This document shows, piece after piece, positions 18,742-30,376 of a DNA stretch of 64,000 bases. Position numbers and translations under genes: made by a program. The DNA comes from Enoplolaimus lenunculus (taxonomy: Eukaryota > Nematoda > Enoplea > Enoplida > Thoracostomopsidae), in the NCBI GenBank assembly GCA_030248215.1, contig JASANG010001403.1, forward strand, positions 60,605 to 124,604, in the 5' to 3' direction. The notes beneath the pieces were generated by a model. That model saw nothing but the letters and a program-made list of their open reading frames with translations. It made no database searches and had not been told where the DNA came from. The first letter of the stretch is position 1. Every line of letters begins with the position of its first letter.

Positions 18742-21700
18742 ATGAATGAAGTTGCTGAAACCGATATTGTTAATGGTGATATTTCGAACAACTTTATACG
18801 AACATTTAAAGAATGGAAGCGTTTTGTTGTCATTGGCTCTAATAAATTAGTATATGTTGCTAATCATAACGAGTTGCCTCAAGATGGTTACGTGACTATT
18901 AAGTAAGCATCATTTCTGCAAGGGTGCAACCTGAATTCGCCATTTAGAGCTTGTTTTTTATTGCGCCGCAACCTACGCCAATGCGCAATATTAGTATTTT
19001 TGGCTTATTGTTTGCTCAATAGATCTTTTTAAACCTTCTAAACAAAATAGTCAACGATATGCAGGTATTGCACGTACTAATAATGACCAAAACGATGAAA
19101 CTGACCTACGTGCATGGCTTCAATCAAATTTACAAAAACGCAAATTACATTATATAGTAAAAAAGGATTCTGTTTCAGGGAATTGTTCAGACAACCAGAA
19201 GGTCAAGTGTTTGACGAGAGGATTAGTATACCGGATGGCGCCAGTTCGTGGCACGATGTGTTTTTGGACGAAGTCGTTCGCATAGCAGTGTCTTGGAAAG
19301 ATTTGCTGCCGTACAGAAATCTTCCGTTGCATATTTTGGCGTCGTGTTTCGCATATTCTAGTAAATTTGTAAAATTGGAGGAAGTTGTTTTGAAGAAAAT
19401 TCATTGTATGATAACGTGTATATAATATGAACAGACGTCCTACTTAATATAATGCTTGAACATAACTAATTCTCAACGGTAAATCCGGTTATTAACAATC
19501 ATTTTGAGTAAAACTAAGACAACTCTACGTTAAATGAAGCATATTGAAAGCTGCAAAAGCTGCATGAGAGAGAATTCAGTTGTTTTATGTATGACTCCAA
19601 CCGCTGTTAGCAAATAATGGTAATTTTCAGGAGCTTGCTGTTTGTTGGACAGCTCAGAGCGATTGCTTACGTTTGTTCGTTTGTTTGCAAATTCAACCTC
19701 TGTAACTAAAACAGACGGCGCGATTCAAAGATCGCAACAAGCGGTGACAGCTTTGCCAATGGATAGAGACGATGCAGGTGGACAGCAGAGTGAACGAGAG
19801 CACAGCCATAGCGAAAATATGGGCGCAGCAACAGCGGCCGAAGGAAGTAGCATTTTAGCACATCGTCGCAGAAGAAGGCACCGAAAAGGTCGAGCATTAC
19901 CGTCAGGAGTGCAGCGAATTGTGCGGCTGTTTTATGAGACTACCGACCTTGATATCTTGACCCAAACTGTAGCGAACGGTACAGCGAGCATAGAAACGTT
20001 ATCGTCGACCGCTGCAAGCTTTCGCAGTCGCACAGACAATCGAGTAAGATGTTACGCAGAATTTGGTTATCGATTTAGTAGCTACATACAATAAATGATT
20101 TTGTTGGATTTTTAGTCAGAATTTAATACAAACTTTTAGGCTCAACTTTAACTATCTAAAAACTTTTAGTGAGTATTACTTTTTGTTAAATTTATTCACT
20201 GTAGGTTATTTGCTTGCAGTATTGAGTGAAAGTTAAGCTGGCGTATGTTTTCAGTTGCTACATACACTTTTGTTTTGTTTTTCTGGAGGAAACAAATAAA
20301 TGTCCAAAGGGTTTATAATTTTTTAGCAACTTGACCTGTTTATGCAAAAGGTCGCGGATGTACTCAATCAAAAATCAACTCATGGTTGGTCCCATCGTGA
20401 CGTGATGAAATTGTGTCATATTCCAAGCAACTACAGAAACGGTACATTGTATTTTTGTTATTACACATATGTACGTTTAAACTACTACGTGAACTAAATT
20501 AATTAAAACATGTGACAACCGCTTGAGAATCTGGCGGTCTGGCAAACAAATAGGTTTTGCTGTCCTGGGCACTCTGAGTTCCGAGGGAGTGGGATGGGAT
20601 TTTACCGATGAAAGTTACTGTTTAAAACCTGTTCAACTGTGTCTGATTGCTCATATATAACATGTTAGCACCCACAGCTTATCCAATGCGTTATAACTAA
20701 AAGATATAAAAAGTGTGTTCTAAACCCAAAAATGATTTATTTATAATACCAAAAATGATCAATGTTGTGTAACATCTCGACTGCGGGCTTAAATTGCAGG
20801 GAAAAATGAGTTTGGGGCTGCCGTCGGGTACAATATTGTCAAACCTAATATTACAGCAGAAAACAAACTGTATACTTAATAATTTGTTTAACTCTGGCAA
20901 AATCAACGTGTTTTGTGTGTACGATTTTTTCAGGTCCTGGTGTGCTTGTGAAAGTTCAGTTTGAAGGCTTGTGTAAGTCGGTAAGACACTTCAAAGATGC
21001 GGCCGATAGAAAAAGAGATGATACCAGTGGTGGCGATACATGGTGCGATCAAAATAAGCAAGAGAACGACGCCGTGTTGAAGTTTCTAATGTTACTTGAC
21101 GTAAGCTACAACAGTTTGCGCAATGTCGAGCAGTTTATTTTTGGAATGCGTGTAAAATTCACATTTCCGTTGCACTGTAAAGCAAAAGTGCATGCTCATC
21201 GGAAGGTATATTATAACGGCAACTAGTAACAATAACTGAGCATGTGATTGATTGGTTCTTAGATTAACACCATGAGTATCTGGAACTGGTTGTGTATGGT
21301 TCATGTTCTTTTATGCTGTATTGCTTTGAACAATCTTAAAACCGAAAACAAAGTCGTGACATAACTTTTCAAAACTAGCAATCAGAATATAGCGTTTTGT
21401 CTCAGCTATTATAAATCTGCCAACAAGTTACAAGCTCACATTCCTTATCAGACTTGACACTCCAACTGTTTTACTTGCTGAAAATTAATCAACTGTGATA
21501 TATTTCAGGCACTGAAACACTCTTTGGATGAAAAAGCTGTATGCAGTAAACTGTCCAGTAATCAACTAATCCGTCTTGAGCACGTTCCATCGCAATGGTA
21601 TCGCAATAGAGAAGTATGCATAAGTTAGCTTGGTGCTTAGTGTATTTACGAGGAATTTTACTGGGCCGTAATTTTTAAATTTTGTTACATAAATAATTCA

Positions 21701-24321
21701 ACTTTAGATTAGTGACAGACTTGTGTCAGATATATATTCTATAATGTGTAATTGCAATCAAAAGTTTTCCTAAATTTTTTGAAAATGTATAATTGCAACG
21801 AAAATTTAATGTAAATTTTTTGCGTTGGCATTAACATAATTTGTCTTTGGTAGCACGACTTTGGTAGTCGGTGAACTTTTCATTATAGGCGCAAGTCATA
21901 ACTACTTAGAAAACATCGGGCCTGCATCTTCTGATTAGCACGTTGATCTATGAGTTTGATATAAAATTTGCTACGCTGTGGTATACTGGTTCGCATAACT
22001 TTGCAACAATTTGTTAGTTGATAAAATCTAGTGGAGATAGAAAAGTTGCTTGTTATGCAGGAGAGTGCTTGCTATCATGTTGAGCATAAATGTTTTAACA
22101 AAGGTACTGCCTTTGTTTTTAGGTTTGGAAGATATTGCTGCCAAAGCTTAATTTCCGTCAATTGCTTACATGGCTTCCAAGCCTCAGCGTAAATCGTATT
22201 CTTGAAGCTGGTTCGGAGCAATTGGAAACAGTTTTGAATTGTCTCAAATCAGAAGCTTATGTTGCTGCTTCTGGCATTCGTCCTGCTGAGGTTGGTTTTG
22301 TGGCTGTAGTAGGATATAATCAATCCAAGTACAGAACTTGCTGCACTTCTATAGGTTAGGCTGGTTATGCAGGATTATATATAATACGGTGTGGCCGGTA
22401 GCATAAAATTTTAACCAGTTTGATATTTTTCTCGTGCCACACAGCTTATCGTGTGTACATGCGGTACAGTGTTTGTTTTAGGCACTTTTTGGTTGGAAGT
22501 ACTACGAGCAATGGAAAGGCAAAATTGGCAAGTTGCAAACGCGTGCACGCAACGCTGCTGCTGCTGGCCGCCAACATAGCATATGCAACATTGAACCAAA
22601 TCCAGATATTGTGGAGGCATTATCAATTGCATATTCGCATTCATTTAAAGTTAGTTTAGTGCTTTTATCTTAAATGGTATGGTGTTTATAATAACAGTTT
22701 CCTGATTTTCTTAATGTTTTGTGAACTAGTAGTGGCCGCGGTGCCTGTGAAGAACCAAATGAAATCATTGTTCAAATGCACTAGTTTTGTTTCGAATGGT
22801 ATTCTATTTGTGGTGAATTTGTTATGATGAATTTGCTTTATTTTCAAGCTTCGCAGCGCTGAGACAATCTTTAATATAATTTAGAAGATTTCTGGTAGCA
22901 ACACAGTTCGCTTTTTCGTCTGCCTTGACGGCGGGGTTTATTTTGCCGGCCGAAACCATATGACGACGCCCAGATTTGTGCCACCGTTTCAAGCAATATG
23001 TCCTAAATTTGCAGCCGCATGTTTGATTCAAACAGTTCTACGTACTCCACATTCAAACGACGCAGGTAAGGTTTAGCAAACCACACGTACTAGTGCTAAC
23101 TACATCTGAAATTTTAAGCGTTATCTGTTTTTGGCTGCAATCCCCAGTGCAATGAGTATAACGTCATGAAATTTTACATGGTAAGAAGTTGATGGGATGT
23201 AGAATATCATATATTTTAAAAATATAGGTATAATATTGCTTGACAATTATACATTGCTTGACAATTGTACAAGGTGAATTCTGCAAGACAAACAACGTGT
23301 TTTAGCTCCAGTCGTTGGTGCCTTACTCGAAAACGGCCTTGAATTGTTTGAACTCGCGCCAAAGCATACATTTGATGAAATTTTACATCGACTAGACGTA
23401 AGTGCTATTTAAAAATTTGTGATTGTAGTAGTTTTCACTTTGTTGCATAAACATAATCAGGTACAGGAGAGGAATTAGAAGAATTAAACCAACAAAAAAT
23501 TAATCTGGTCTACTCACGTTTGTTATATTTCCTAAGATGCACTCTTGAATATTTTATGTAGGTAAGTTTTGTGTTATTCTACACTAACGCGTGATACAAA
23601 GTATTCTGTGACAAAACGTACGGTTTTTCAGTTTCATGTTGTTTTAGAAAGGTGACATTTGTCATCAACCGTGGCGTGCTATTGAGTGGGCGATTGAAAA
23701 ACGACATTCGTGCGATGTGTTTTTGCTCATTGGCGACAATTGCGATGCAAACGTGTCCACTTTTGCCGAGTTGTACTCACGCGTTGACCAAGCATTGAAG
23801 CAATATCAAACCATGTTGAATCTTCCAAATGCCAAGTAAGATTCATACGTTTATCTTACGCTTTTAATACTGGTACAAAATTTCCTGGCGAAAACCGTGG
23901 TGTTGACTGTCATCTTACAGAGGCTTTGGTAAGCCGTTCACAGCACATTTTATAACGTTAATAGGAAACGAAGATTTTCAAATAGTCAGCGGTTTTTTTG
24001 GATTTCGATATGGTCTTTTTCATATTTTCAAAATTTTACACTGTTTTGTTTTGATAATAAAACTATTTTGTCAGTGCCGTAAATATTGGTATTGAAAAAT
24101 TTCGAAAACTCCGTTGCCGTTGATTTGTGCTTGCGAATATAGTGATCGCAACAGTACGGTTTACTATTAAATATTTCAGAGCTGTTTTGTGTTTCCTCTG
24201 TGCAAGTACATTTAAAGATTTCCCTATCGCAAACGCTACGAGCGACAAGATATTTATGATTGCTGGGTTCGACAAAAGTGTCCCTGACTTGATTTGGAAC
24301 TTTGCCAAGGGCGAATTGTGA
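18742..24321 (+). CDS. rop-1: Ro60 / TROVE-domain RNA-binding protein, 13 exons
   Basis: Exons: 18742-18902, 19179-19360, 19631-20043, 20327-20441, 20934-21100, 21509-21613, 22123-22290, 22482-22649, 22885-23065, 23119-~23187, ~23288-23397, 23648-23835, 24180-24321; about 720 residues (vertebrate Ro60 538, nematode ROP-1 about 640). Ro60 is a ring-shaped protein that binds Y RNAs and misfolded small RNAs for quality control. Matching blocks: GWSHRDVMKLCHIP (human GWSHKDLLRLSHLKP), VWKILLPKLNFRQLLTWL, WRAIEWAIEKRHSCDVFLLIGDN and IAGFDKSVPDLIWNF. All introns are GT-AG with consistent phase except the 23.18-23.3 kb junction, where the exact sites are unsure. Odd: exon 3 carries an insert of about 70 residues with an Arg cluster (HRRRRRHRKGR, about 192-202), and the vWFA metal site DxSxS reads D-G-G-V-Y (about 508-512). 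Start chosen because it aligns with the family N-terminus. Symbol by homology only. Confidence 0.9.
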
Positions 24322-24480
24322 ATTTTGTGGAACGAACAGTGTTAAAATATTTTATTTGATTTTTTGTGGAATCACAAATGAGTGTCTGTAGCAAGGCATG
24401 TACGCCATTAGTGATACGTATGGCTCATTACAGACTACAGTACACAAAATTCATTCCGGACGATGTTTTTGCGGGTGACC

Positions 24481-24486
24481 AATAAA
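24481..24486 (+). promoter_or_regulatory. Candidate polyadenylation signal of the Ro60 gene
   Basis: AATAAA about 160 bp after the Ro60 stop codon, the first canonical hexamer downstream. Position only; no transcript evidence. Confidence 0.4.
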
Positions 24487-26839
24487 AACTGTTGCAGTAA
24501 CGTTCGTTTTTGTGAATATAAAATCTTAAGCAGTTGCAGATTTCAATGCAGTTAGACCCAAGCGCTAATTTGGCTTCTATTAGAAGCTAATGCTATTTAA
24601 GAACGTGTAACTTTTTGTAAGTATGATTGTGTAAAACTGTGAGAGTGTTCATCCTTGAATTGTGTTTTGATATTTTTCCAGTTTGCTGTATCTATTTATT
24701 CTTATGTAAAATATACTTATATAATACTGACAATCTATTTATTTTGGCTTATTTTGTTTTAGATCTGTTTTCTTTGCAGTGTACGCATACCTGCTCTCAG
24801 ATTTGTAGCCATAAAGACGCTAAGGTATTCTTGTAACCGAAAAAAGTTTACGAATACCTAGCAGGTTGCGACTGGATATCGGCTCAGACTCCGCCTACTA
24901 ATTGACATCCGGCTTTGGTAATCTACATTGTCGGATATTTATTGCTGAAAAGTGTAACACAACTCTCTGTATGAAACTATTATTTATGAGCGAAATCACA
25001 ATATTTCGTACATAGTGACTTTCACTCCACTCGAGGTTAATGCAGAATAAAATATTTGCCAAAGACAGGGTTAATAATAGTGTTGAAACAATTAATATTA
25101 CAGCAAATAATACCAAATTAGCATGATTATGTTTTACTTTAGTTTTTCGTATTCTGTCGCATCCTGGTATTTGTAGTTATGGTTAGTTCGTGTATACGGT
25201 GTCTACACAACAAACTATTTTGAATGAAATCGAATAATTTACACATTTGTAACGTGATACAGCGATTAAGATATGGTAACTGAAGTGCGATGAAACACTT
25301 AGTTTCATTGATATTATGTGCATTGTTTGGTAAATGTTTATATGATTTCACTTGTTGAGCTTTTAGTGTGCTTTTTTGAACACCGTTTGTGTTGCGAAGA
25401 ATTTCCGTTTCGAAGGTTTGTTCTTTATGTGAATTAATTGCATTCTGAAATCATGATGGTGTGCGAATGAATATGACAAATGGGCGCAGAGTTTCGGTCG
25501 AGGGCTCAGAAAATTCTTTACGTAATGAGTTAAATAGCTTGGAGCGGTTGTTCTTGAGTGCTAAATATTATTATGCTTGCACGCTACACGGCGAAATTTT
25601 TTTGCACGTTTACTGATAATTACGGTTTCAATCATTGGGGTTGAGACGTTTATGTATATTTTGTGGTGTGACTTGGAAAGAAAATATTTTTGAATGTTCC
25701 AAATTGTAAATTTGTTACAATTTCTTCGTTCTGCGATGTTATGTGCTAAAATATGATGGTAGTGGTTTGACTTAATTCTAGCTCGAGTTCTCATGAAAGG
25801 TATTCGCAATGTGGCAGTTCCGCAATTTCTCGTCGAGATGGGATAACCTTTAAAGTGAACGTAATTGCGTTGCTTTATCATCATTTTAGGGGTGTGGTGG
25901 AGCACTCCTGTCTGTGTATGATTGTGTTAGAGACGGAATTTAGGGGCTCTGATCTTATAAGGTAAAAATTTTTAAAATACGTAAACCTGGATTTTTTGGC
26001 AATAAAAACTCGGACGCTCATACATTACTTCTGTACACATAGCTGCTGTCTTCTAACAAGACTTCATATTTGAAAAACGTTTTCTGTGTCTGAACGCCTA
26101 CTTTTATAGTTGAGTGTCAGTTAAGTTGTAACAATTGCAGCGTTTTGATATCTAGCTAATATTGTATGGTGCTTTTGCTTATAATTGTCGATGATACGCT
26201 TATGATGTTGGACCATTACGTAGTATAGTTATATCGTATTTAAAATATTATCAGTTAATTTGATAAATAACGCTAATTACGCGAGATAATGATGTCTTTC
26301 TTATGCTTAATTTACCACATACTATCATTCGTCGCAGATCTATCCCATTGGGCCAGCATTTCAAATTTGACTTGAACTAATTTCTTTCAAGAAATAGGGA
26401 TGCGTGTACTCCCGTAACTTTTTGTAAAAACGAGCAAAAACGGTTTTATACGTTTTGAGCAACCTGCTGCATTATGTAAATTATAAAATTTTATTCGATT
26501 GGGAAAATTTTGCCTATACCCACTGCAAATATCACAGAAGATTTATTACTTGTTTGGTTGAACGATGTGTTTGGCTGAATGAGAGGAAACCTAATAATTT
26601 GCTGATATTTGAAGTCATCTATTGATAGAGCCCTCTGTAAATAGGAAGAGTTGCAACATTTCAAAACAAATAACCGGACCAGGAATTTTTAAAATTCAAA
26701 AGCCAGATATTCCCCCTTCCCACATTTCCGAAACTCAAAACCTGGACGCGCAATTTTTCGTAAAAATGCAAGGACCCAGTGGCACACTATTGGTACGTAT
26801 TACTAGTTCTGGGGTGCTCTCGAATAAGATTGAGCATGA
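24487..26839. other. Long AT-rich intergenic stretch
   Basis: About 2.3 kb downstream of the Ro60 gene. No gene, RNA or bounded repeat recognised on either strand. At 24857-24945 a GATATCGGCTC / GACATCCGGCTTTGG pair echoes words at 18288-18315, possibly from a diverged repeat. Confidence 0.4.
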
Positions 26840-27021
26840 GACTCATGTATAGAACAGGGCCGGAACAGTAATATAAGCATACTAACCCTAAGCTTAAGCG
26901 TATGGATGAGCCTATTCCTAAGCGTAAGCCTAAGCCTAATCAAAAAAATTAATCTAAAGCTGCAATTGACCCTATCATAGCCTTTTCGGAATACGATCCG
27001 GCCATGTTCTATACATGGGCC
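26840..27021 (+). mobile_element. Telomere-repeat TIR element (subfamily 3) with 8-bp TSD
   Basis: Ends GACTCATGTATAGAACAGGG and GTTCTATACATGGGCC. Flanks are the identical 8-mer GAGCATGA (26832-26839 and 27022-27029). Subfamily-3 ends carry GGGCCGGAACAG / GATCCGGCC. Short CCTAAG-type array inside. Confidence 0.92.
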
Positions 27022-27029
27022 GAGCATGA

Positions 27030-28780
27030 TAAGTAGGTACTGTCTCAAATTGAATGCGAAATGAAAATGTAGATGCAGGATTTGTGCGTTGAGTTTTCTT
27101 AGACAGCGTTCGTTCCTTTTTTTAGTCTGTGTCAACGTAAAATGTTGCGGCAAATCGTTTCACATTTTTGCAGCGTCGCAAAACGCACCTGACTGCTTTA
27201 AAACGAATTTTTTGTGTCGTTACAGTTGGTAGTTTGTCGCAAATGCGACATTTATTCATTAAGTGTGATTGTAAACGTGTCAATCCTGACATTTATGCCA
27301 AAGCATAGTGATGAACAAAACTTTTAAATTATGTTACATATATACCTATTATTTTGCTTTTTTGATTATACTGGCATCAAAATAGATATTGGTGCCACGG
27401 CGATAGCGAATCAAATCGTGTACAGATCAGGGTGGACGGTTTTTCCACAGGCCTTTGCAAATTTACCCTCTCAGAAATGGACCGATATTTGTACGATTTC
27501 GCGTAAGCCTATTTTAATGTGGTTAATTGTTCTTGGAACGTAAAGCGACTCATGTATCATTCATTACAATCGGAGACAAACCAAATCAACTCAATCTCAG
27601 GTGACCAACGCAAGTATTTATTAGTCAGTAGCAATCCTCTAAACCAAATACCCAGCACATTGAAGTAGGTTGTATAATAAGAAACTATTTTTAAAATTGT
27701 TTGTTTTACCATCATAGCAATCAGCTTGTGGGTTAGGGTACTTTCCTTTGAGCAGCAGGTTAAAACAGGTTTTTATACCCAAAAAACGCAAAATCGAGTT
27801 TCGAATATCCAAATAAATATTAGGCAAGAATTACCGAATATCAAAAAATATCCGATGCACATCACTCGTTGCGAGAGTGTTCGAAATGAAGTAAAAATTG
27901 CGAAATCCATCCAAAATTTTAAAATTTTCGGTGTATGTATCCGCTATTTTTTCTTTAAAATTTTACAAAGACCGATGAATATTCACTATCCGTTTCCACT
28001 GTGCGCCGATCACTTAAAGGCTTTTGAATGTTTTCAGAAGTACCACTGCTGCGTCCCTGATCTATACATTGGTCGCGCGATGTATAAAAAGCTATTTTCT
28101 TATCGATAATATTTGAAATCAGCCAGTAAATGGTAGCTTGAATGCTGATACGAGTGGATATCCACATTGATTTGTGCGGGGAAACGCGTGTGTTAAGGCT
28201 GAAGCAGTTTAACCCTTTCACGCCCAAGTCTGCCAATTGGCAGTCTAATGTATACGCTAAAATATTTTCAGCCAAATATATAAAAATGTCCAACTATGCA
28301 AATTGGCAGCAGTATGGTGTTTATCCGGAAAGCTAGGCTTATAAATGTTTTGCCGTTTTCGAAATGAAATTTACACTCTGGATTCTCTTCGCTAAACCAG
28401 AGGAAACCTTAGCACTGAACAAGAGAGCGGAGCTAAGCTCATTAGGGTAACCGGATTTTCGTTTTCGTTAAAAATCGTGGTCCATTTACAGGACCCTTGG
28501 ATCAAAAGTTATGACCCTTTATATAAATGACGCTGGTAAAGCTTACACTTTAGAAATACGCAATGCGTGTATCACTATAATTTAGTGGCTCATAACTTCT
28601 AAGACATTGGTATGCAGGTATAAAATTAATACCGTTTAACTCAGCTCGTCGAGTTCTAGGTATGGGATAGGTTAAATTTAAGTGAGCTATAAAAACTATG
28701 TTTTTGTTTGTGGTGGAACTTTGTTATTTCAATTCATCGGAAGGAATTTCTTGGGCTTAAGGTTGGCCGACATACCCGCG
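27030..28780. other. Intergenic stretch
   Basis: No supported gene. 28207-28245 has AACCCTTTCACGCCCAAG followed by a CTGCCAATTGGCAG palindrome, the same plan (TTAACCCTTT plus subterminal palindrome) as the piggyBac-like MITEs. It is probably one end of a related element whose other end I cannot find. Confidence 0.4.
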
Positions 28781-29099
28781 CCCCAATCGGTGATATACCA
28801 ACGTCAACAAGGTTAGACGCAATTCATATACTCACTAAAAAATTATACTTAAAATTAAGTAAAACTGTTGCCGAATTAAGTGTCGGTTTTACTTACTATG
28901 GTGCTTGGCAAAGTTTCACTTAATATTAAGCAAACACAAAATTTTTACTTTACATTTACTAATTTTATCAGGAAATGACAGCAGTAGTTTTTACTTATTT
29001 ACATTTTTTAAGCAAAGATTTACTCAATATTTAGTACACTTCTACTCAAAAAGGTTAGTAAAATATAACCATAGTATTTTAAGCAGAGTGTTTTTACAG
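28781..29099. repeat. AT-rich repeat with ACTTA/TAAGT words
   Basis: About 300 bp dense in TTACTTA, TTAAGTAAA and their complements on both strands, resembling a degenerate fold-back element. It directly abuts the integrase remnant. Confidence 0.4.
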
Positions 29100-29960
29100 A
29101 GTAGATTTGGTAGGACCATTACCTCGTTTTGGGGGTTTTGCGTATTTATTAACAATTGTAGATCGTTTCACGAAATGGCCAGAACCTATTCCGATTGCAG
29201 ATATGTCAGCTACTACTATAGTGAGTGCTTTTCTTAATCATTGGGTCAGCCGTTTTGGCGTACCCAGAATTCTTATTTCAGACCGCGGACCTCATTTTGA
29301 GTCTGCTGTCAGGGACGAGTTGGTGAGAAAATTGGGAATCAAACGCAAACGAACTACTGCTTATCATCCAGCTTGCAATGGGGCCGTTGAACGTTTCCAT
29401 CGTACGCTAAAAGCTGCGTTGCGATCGAAATGTGATTCCGCCAATTGGACATTACATTTACCTTTGCTTTTAGGAATTCGCAATGCCATTAGCGACGACG
29501 GAGTCTGCCCAGCACAAACATTGTATGGGAAATCACTGAATTTGCCGGGCTATTTTTTCAATACTAATACACCTGAATGTACTAGGTTTTCGAATTATTT
29601 TTTAGAAATTTTTTCCGGGTGTAAGGAATTTTTCAGCGCCAGTAAGAATCCATCGTGCTCCCTGTTACGTTCCCAAGGACTTGCGATCATGCGAGTATGT
29701 GTGGTTGCGTGATGCAGCACCTGGCAACAGTCTCGGACCCCGTTACAATGGCCTGCATCGTGTTGTCGATCGGGACGAAAAACAGTGTCAATTGATCAAC
29801 AACGGCTGCGAAACAGGGTTTCGATCGATAGAGTTAAACCGGCTTTCGTTAGCTGCGGGGACGAATTTCGGCAGGGACCTAACGGACGAAGGGAAGGTGA
29901 TAGTGGAAATTTATCGAATCACTGCAAAATTAAATCGCGCCTAAAAACGCGTGTTGTTAA
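29100..29960 (+). mobile_element. Ty3/Gypsy (Metaviridae) LTR-retrotransposon remnant, integrase portion
   Basis: A fossil fragment, broken, with at least a few disabling changes. The integrase catalytic core is recognisable by blocks such as VDRFTKWPE, ISDRGPHF and NGAVERFHRTLKAALRS, in the order and spacing typical of Ty3/Gypsy integrases, followed by the C-terminal region. Gag, protease, reverse transcriptase and RNase H are not recognised next to it, and no LTR pair can be assigned. Probably a 3' piece of an old insertion; moderate age, since the core is still easy to read. Confidence 0.85.
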
Positions 29961-29980
29961 CTACAATGTTTTTAACGCAG

Positions 29981-30376
29981 CCAGCCTAGCGCCGGGTACG
30001 GTTGTAAGCGCTCAAGTTGCAAATTATCCATTGTGGCCAGCTCGTATAATTAGTATTGCTGGTACCCCACTCGAGCATTGCAAGCAACCGAATAATACTC
30101 GTCCTTGCCAGTTTTTTCACACTGAACGCTACGCATTTGTTCCCTTTTCTAAAATTGTTAGATTCACTTTTTGCCATCATACTCCCCATTAGGGTCTTTG
30201 CAAACGCTTTAAAATTGGCGGAAGCTGCAATTGACAGCGATGACTCGCTTTGGGAACAAACAAGCCAATTTTCTAACTATACAAAAAGTACGTTGAAAAA
30301 ACGTGTTACGTTTTATTCCCCGCTTTCTTCTAAAAGACAACTTTCAGGTAGCTCCACATCTGATGGTGGGGGTTAA
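29981..30376 (+). CDS. PWWP domain segment next to the integrase remnant
   Basis: Blocks GTVVSAQVANYPLWPARI and CQFFHTERYAFVPFSKI are those of a PWWP domain, a chromatin-reader fold that binds methylated histone tails (typically H3K36) and DNA. YPLWPA is the family's signature (PWWP variant). A second coding-like stretch at 30192-30376 (FANALKLAEAAIDSDDSLWE) has the helical, acidic character usual after PWWP domains; how it connects is unclear. A TTTTTAACGCAG acceptor lies just ahead at 29980. Two readings are open: the end of a host gene whose upstream exons are outside view or were disrupted, or a chromatin-targeting module belonging to the retroelement. I do not choose between them. Confidence 0.6.

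Noticed and set aside
19080-19178. An extra Ro60 exon (frame with LRAWLQSNLQKRKLHYIV)
   Set aside because: Splicing exon 1 directly to 19179 keeps the frame and gives the family-like VTIKELF junction. The extra stretch ends in front of a good TTTCAG acceptor and is better read as intron.
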